A stretch of DNA of 64,000 nucleotides, taken from contig NZ_CP070496.1 of the NCBI RefSeq assembly GCF_016925535.1, positions 1,798,001 to 1,862,000 on the forward strand. The letters run 5' to 3'. The notes under the pieces are model-generated. The model did no database searches. It was given only the letters and a program-made list of their open reading frames with translations, and had not been told where the DNA came from. The position numbers and the translations under genes were made by a program. This stretch comes from Natronoglycomyces albus (GTDB taxonomy: Bacteria > Actinomycetota > Actinomycetes > Mycobacteriales > Micromonosporaceae). This document shows positions 61,327 through 64,000 of this stretch, in pieces; the stretch's first letter is position 1, and the number at the start of each line of letters is the position of its first letter.

Positions 61327-61983
61327 ATGACAACCGCCACCACCACCGACACCACCCCCCGCCTACGCGGCTGGCTCCACCTAGCCACCCTCCCGATCAT
61401 CATCATCGCCGGACTCACCCTCACCGCCCTCGGGCCCACCCTCCCCGCCCGCGCCGCCGCCGCCATCTACGCCCTAGCCTCCATGTCACTCTTTGGCATC
61501 TCCGCCCTCTACCACCGCGCCAACCTCACCACCCGCACCCGCCTAGCCCTCAAACGCTTCGACCACGCAAACATCTACCTCATCATCGCCGGCACCTACA
61601 CACCCATCGCCCTCATCGCCCTCGAAGGCACCCCCCGCATCATCGTCCTCGCCACCATCTGGATCGGCGCCACCGCCGGAGTCATCTTCCGCACCGCCTG
61701 GACCGCCGCCCCCCGCTGGCTCTACACCGGCCTCTACATCGCCCTAGGCTGGATCGCCATCTTCTTCATCCCCCAACTCCTCCAAGGAGCCGGAATCACC
61801 GCCACCATCCTCGTCATCTGCGGCGGCATCCTCTACACCATCGGCGGCATCATCTACGCCCTCAAACGCCCCAACCCCTCCCCCCAATGGTTCGGATTCC
61901 ACGAACTATTCCACTCCTTCACCATCGCCGCCTACATCACCCAATACATCGCCGTCTCCATCGTCATCTACACCGCCACCTAA
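61327..61983 (+). CDS. trhA: TrhA/hemolysin III (PAQR) family membrane protein
   Basis: 218 residues with seven membrane segments. Family motifs: SLFGISALYHRANLTTRTRL with the Ser and His metal ligands, LKRFDHANIYLIIAGTYTPI, and FGFHELFHSFTIAAYITQYI near the end with the two other His. The metal-dependent active site is thus complete. The bacterial members affect membrane lipid homeostasis. It lies 24 bp after the glycosyltransferase, probably the same operon. Confidence 0.93.
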   Translation: MTTATTTDTTPRLRGWLHLATLPIIIIAGLTLTALGPTLPARAAAAIYALASMSLFGISALYHRANLTTRTRLALKRFDHANIYLIIAGTYTPIALIALEGTPRIIVLATIWIGATAGVIFRTAWTAAPRWLYTGLYIALGWIAIFFIPQLLQGAGITATILVICGGILYTIGGIIYALKRPNPSPQWFGFHELFHSFTIAAYITQYIAVSIVIYTAT

Positions 61984-62057
61984 CCACCCCCACCACCACC
62001 AAAGGAACCATCACATACCCTCAACACCACACCCACCACAAACAAAAGGAAACACCC

Positions 62058-62639
62058 ATGGGGCAGCCAGAACCACCAGCACTACCAATCACCCACCACA
62101 TCGCCAACAGCACCACCAAAAACCGAGCCCTCGCCGCCCTATGCGCCACCATGGCCCTCAGCTGGACCATCACCACCCTCCTCGTAACAACCAACAACCC
62201 CGCCCGAGAACTCGCCTCCACCATCGACTACGCCATCAACCTCACCCTGCTAGCCGCCAACCTCATCGCCGCGACCGGACTATGGATCACCGCCAACAAC
62301 CTCACCCACGGCGAAACATCCACCCCCGCCGAACGCAACAAACACTTCCTCATCGCCGCCCTATGCATCGTCACCGCCAGCGCCATCATGACCATGACCG
62401 ACGTAGCCATGTACAACGAACGCATCGCCCACGCCACCGAACACGAACTAGAATCCGGCGACATCACCGCACTACAAAACATCACCCGCTGGACAGTCTT
62501 CACCTTCTGCATAGCCGCCAGCGCCGTCATCGTCGCCATATTCGCCATGCTGGCCCGACACCGCGCCGCCAGCGCACTCACCAAAGAAACCTTCATCGCC
62601 CAGCGCCAAGAACGCTCCAACGACCACACCGGCTGGTAA
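62058..62639 (+). CDS. Four-helix membrane protein of unknown function
   Basis: 193 residues from ATG 62058 after AAAGGAAAC. Four membrane segments (about 24-45, 62-82, 100-120, 148-170): ALCATMALSWTITTLLVTT, YAINLTLLAANLIAATGLWI, FLIAALCIVTASAIMTMTDV, TFCIAASAVIVAIFAMLA. Both ends are cytoplasmic by charge. No family recognised. The frame is open for 1.5 kb upstream because of C-rich composition, but the ribosome-binding site fixes this start. Third gene of a possible operon. Confidence 0.75.
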   Translation: MGQPEPPALPITHHIANSTTKNRALAALCATMALSWTITTLLVTTNNPARELASTIDYAINLTLLAANLIAATGLWITANNLTHGETSTPAERNKHFLIAALCIVTASAIMTMTDVAMYNERIAHATEHELESGDITALQNITRWTVFTFCIAASAVIVAIFAMLARHRAASALTKETFIAQRQERSNDHTGW

Positions 62640-62690
62640 ACCCAACGCACAACAGTTGAGCCACCACCCCCACAGCCCTAAACTCAAACC

Positions 62691-63308
62691 ATGCTCACAG
62701 TCATCGGAGCCGGCCTACCACGCACCGGAACATCCACATTGCGCCAAGCGCTCACCGAACTACTCGGCCAACCCTGCCACCACATGACCGCCGTAGCAGC
62801 CGACCCAGAAACAAACATCCCCGCCTTCACCAAAGCAGCCCAAAACCACCCAGTGAACTGGGACAACATATACTCCAACTACGCGGCCGCCGTCGACTGG
62901 CCCACCTCCGCATTCTGGCCCGAACTCACCGCGCACTACCCCCAAGCACTAGTCATCCTCTCCGTACGCGACACCCCACAGGACTGGGCTCGCTCCATGA
63001 GCGACACCATCATCCCCACAATCCTGAACCCACAAAACCGCGACCACGAACCACCCGGATTCGACCGCATGGTCAACCTCATCTGGAAACGCGCACTGGG
63101 AATAACACCACAGGCCGACCCCAAAGACCTCGCCGAAGCCTACACAGCACACTGCCAGGCAGTCCGCCACCACATCGACCCCGCACGACTCCTGGAATGG
63201 AACGCACGCCAAGGCTGGCAACCACTGTGCGACGCCCTACAACTACCCGTCCCCAACAAACCATTCCCACACCTAAACACCACCGCAGACTTCAACCGCG
63301 ACCACTAA
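62691..63308 (+). CDS. Sulfotransferase-like P-loop protein
   Basis: 205 residues. The 5'-phosphosulfate-binding loop GAGLPRTGTSTLRQAL is at the N-terminus, and VILSVRDTPQDWARSMSDTI contains the 3'-phosphate-binding Arg and Ser of PAPS-dependent sulfotransferases. FPHLNTTADF is a typical family ending. About the length of the short sulfotransferase_4 group. The acceptor is unknown. A long hairpin terminator follows 12 bp after the stop. Confidence 0.85.
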   Translation: MLTVIGAGLPRTGTSTLRQALTELLGQPCHHMTAVAADPETNIPAFTKAAQNHPVNWDNIYSNYAAAVDWPTSAFWPELTAHYPQALVILSVRDTPQDWARSMSDTIIPTILNPQNRDHEPPGFDRMVNLIWKRALGITPQADPKDLAEAYTAHCQAVRHHIDPARLLEWNARQGWQPLCDALQLPVPNKPFPHLNTTADFNRDH

Positions 63309-63320
63309 AACCCACACAAA

Positions 63321-63370
63321 ACCGCGCTGGCCGCACCCCACGTTCACATGTGGGGTGCGGCCAGCGCGGT
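63321..63370. terminator. Bidirectional terminator with a 20-bp stem
   Basis: ACCGCGCTGGCCGCACCCCA and its complement with a loop of about 10 bases, between the convergent sulfotransferase and SDR genes; it ends 3 bp before the SDR stop. Confidence 0.85.
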
Positions 63371-63373
63371 GGG

Positions 63374-64000
63374 TTAGCGGGTTGTGTGGGCTCCGCCGTT
63401 GACGCGGATGGATTGGCCGGTGATGTGGGAGGCTCCTTCGGAGGCTAGGAAGAATGCTGTGTTGGCGATGTCGGTGACGGTGCCGGGGCGTTTGTTGTGG
63501 GTTTGACTGATGAGGCGGTCGTGTCGTTGGTCGGTCATGGCTCCTTTGAAGAATGCTGTGTCGACCACATAGCCTGCGGCGATGACGTTGCAGGTGATGC
63601 CGCGTGGGGCGAGGGTTTGTGACAGGGAGATGTTCCAGTTGGCCAAGGCGGCTTTTGCTGCTCCGTAGTTGCCTGCTCCGGTGTCGGCGGCGATGGAGCC
63701 GACACTGATGACGCGGCCGTTGTCGGCCAGGCGGTCTTTGAGCGCTTCGACGGTGAGGACTGCCGAGGTGACGTTGAGCGCGAAGGAGTCGGCCCAGGCG
63801 TTGGCGATTTTGGTCAGTGGGGGAGTGTCGCTGTGGTCGGCGTCGATGAGGCCGCCAGCGGAGTTGAATATGACGTCGACGGGGTCGCCGATGTGTTCGG
63901 GTAGGGCCGCGACTTGGGTGGGGTCGGTCGCGTCGCAGGCGATGGCGGTGGCGCCGATGTGTTCGGCTGCGGCGGTGACGGTGGTGTGGTTGCGGCCGGT
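63374..64000 (-). CDS. Short-chain dehydrogenase/reductase, 5'-truncated by window edge
   Basis: The frame runs to the window end, so about 209 C-terminal residues are visible. SDR motifs: DVIFNSAGG (NNAG-like), SVGSIAAD with the catalytic Ser, and NYGAAKAAL with the catalytic Tyr and Lys. IAYFLAS-type ending: NTAFFLASEGASHITGQSIR and VNGGAHTTR. The cofactor-binding glycine motif is outside the window. The substrate is unknown. Confidence 0.9.
   Translation of the reverse strand, partial: TGRNHTTVTAAAEHIGATAIACDATDPTQVAALPEHIGDPVDVIFNSAGGLIDADHSDTPPLTKIANAWADSFALNVTSAVLTVEALKDRLADNGRVISVGSIAADTGAGNYGAAKAALANWNISLSQTLAPRGITCNVIAAGYVVDTAFFKGAMTDQRHDRLISQTHNKRPGTVTDIANTAFFLASEGASHITGQSIRVNGGAHTTR

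Noticed and set aside
60573-62057. Forward open frame extending the four-helix membrane protein by nearly 500 residues
   Set aside because: It overlaps the glycosyltransferase and TrhA genes in another frame, has Pro/Arg/His-only composition, and a ribosome-binding site fixes the real start at 62058.
1-64000. CRISPR arrays, rRNA, tRNA or transposase genes
   Set aside because: No regularly spaced direct repeats, rRNA text, complete tRNA cloverleaf or transposase motif was found on either strand by reading.

Overview
The window is chromosomal DNA from a high-GC actinobacterium. The marker genes are a Pup-proteasome locus (dop, pup, prcB, prcA, pafA), pafB and pafC, rbpA, Tat genes, a HelY-type helicase, an lnt-ppm1 pair, an XRE/DUF397 pair, a LAL-type LuxR regulator and IniA/IniC-like dynamins. 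The mix points away from mycobacteria and towards the Micromonosporales/Glycomycetales/Streptomyces side. I cannot name the genus. Several proteins carry long acidic tails or inserts (PrcA, TatC, the glutamate-type binding protein), which could reflect a salt-adapted host, but that is a guess.

0-6 kb holds the pupylation-proteasome locus, beginning inside dop. 6-17 kb is a variable block placed between pafA and pafBC, genes that sit close together in many relatives. It carries an arsenic cluster (arsR-acr3-arsC facing arsO and a second arsR), a NUDIX-GNAT pair, a HAD phosphatase, an unknown two-gene operon, an XRE/DUF397 pair and a DUF3866 gene. 17-25.5 kb is the conserved pafB-pafC-tatA-tatC-helY neighbourhood with a 5'-3' exonuclease. 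25.9-30 kb has a polar amino-acid ABC transporter and an amidohydrolase. 30.2-30.6 kb has a promoter-like site, nested hairpins and a terminator but no convincing gene, so it may encode a structured RNA. 30.8-43 kb is mostly housekeeping or regulatory: lnt-ppm1, fxsA, rbpA, tdk, an MFS transporter, a GDPD, PadR, an HTH-MurA fusion, LysR and a TipA-like MerR.

43-56 kb is the most unusual part. First comes a compact operon with two NIS (IucA/IucC) siderophore synthetases and a PLP decarboxylase but no transporter, preceded by a J-domain membrane protein. Next is an operon of two dynamin-like GTPases and an acidic protein, transcribed divergently from a LAL/LuxR regulator and a second small LuxR-like protein. 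I regard this dynamin-plus-regulator module, possibly with the J-protein, as the best candidate for an incompletely described system.

56-64 kb has a TetR-controlled ABC-2 exporter whose ATPase gene is frameshifted at an A8 run, then a monooxygenase, a conserved coiled-coil protein, a GT4 mannosyltransferase-like gene, a TrhA/hemolysin III protein, a four-helix membrane protein, a sulfotransferase-like gene and a truncated SDR. Many convergent gene pairs are separated by long near-perfect hairpin terminators. Two arsenic operators, a MerR-type promoter and a three-half-site TetR operator can be read directly from the sequence.
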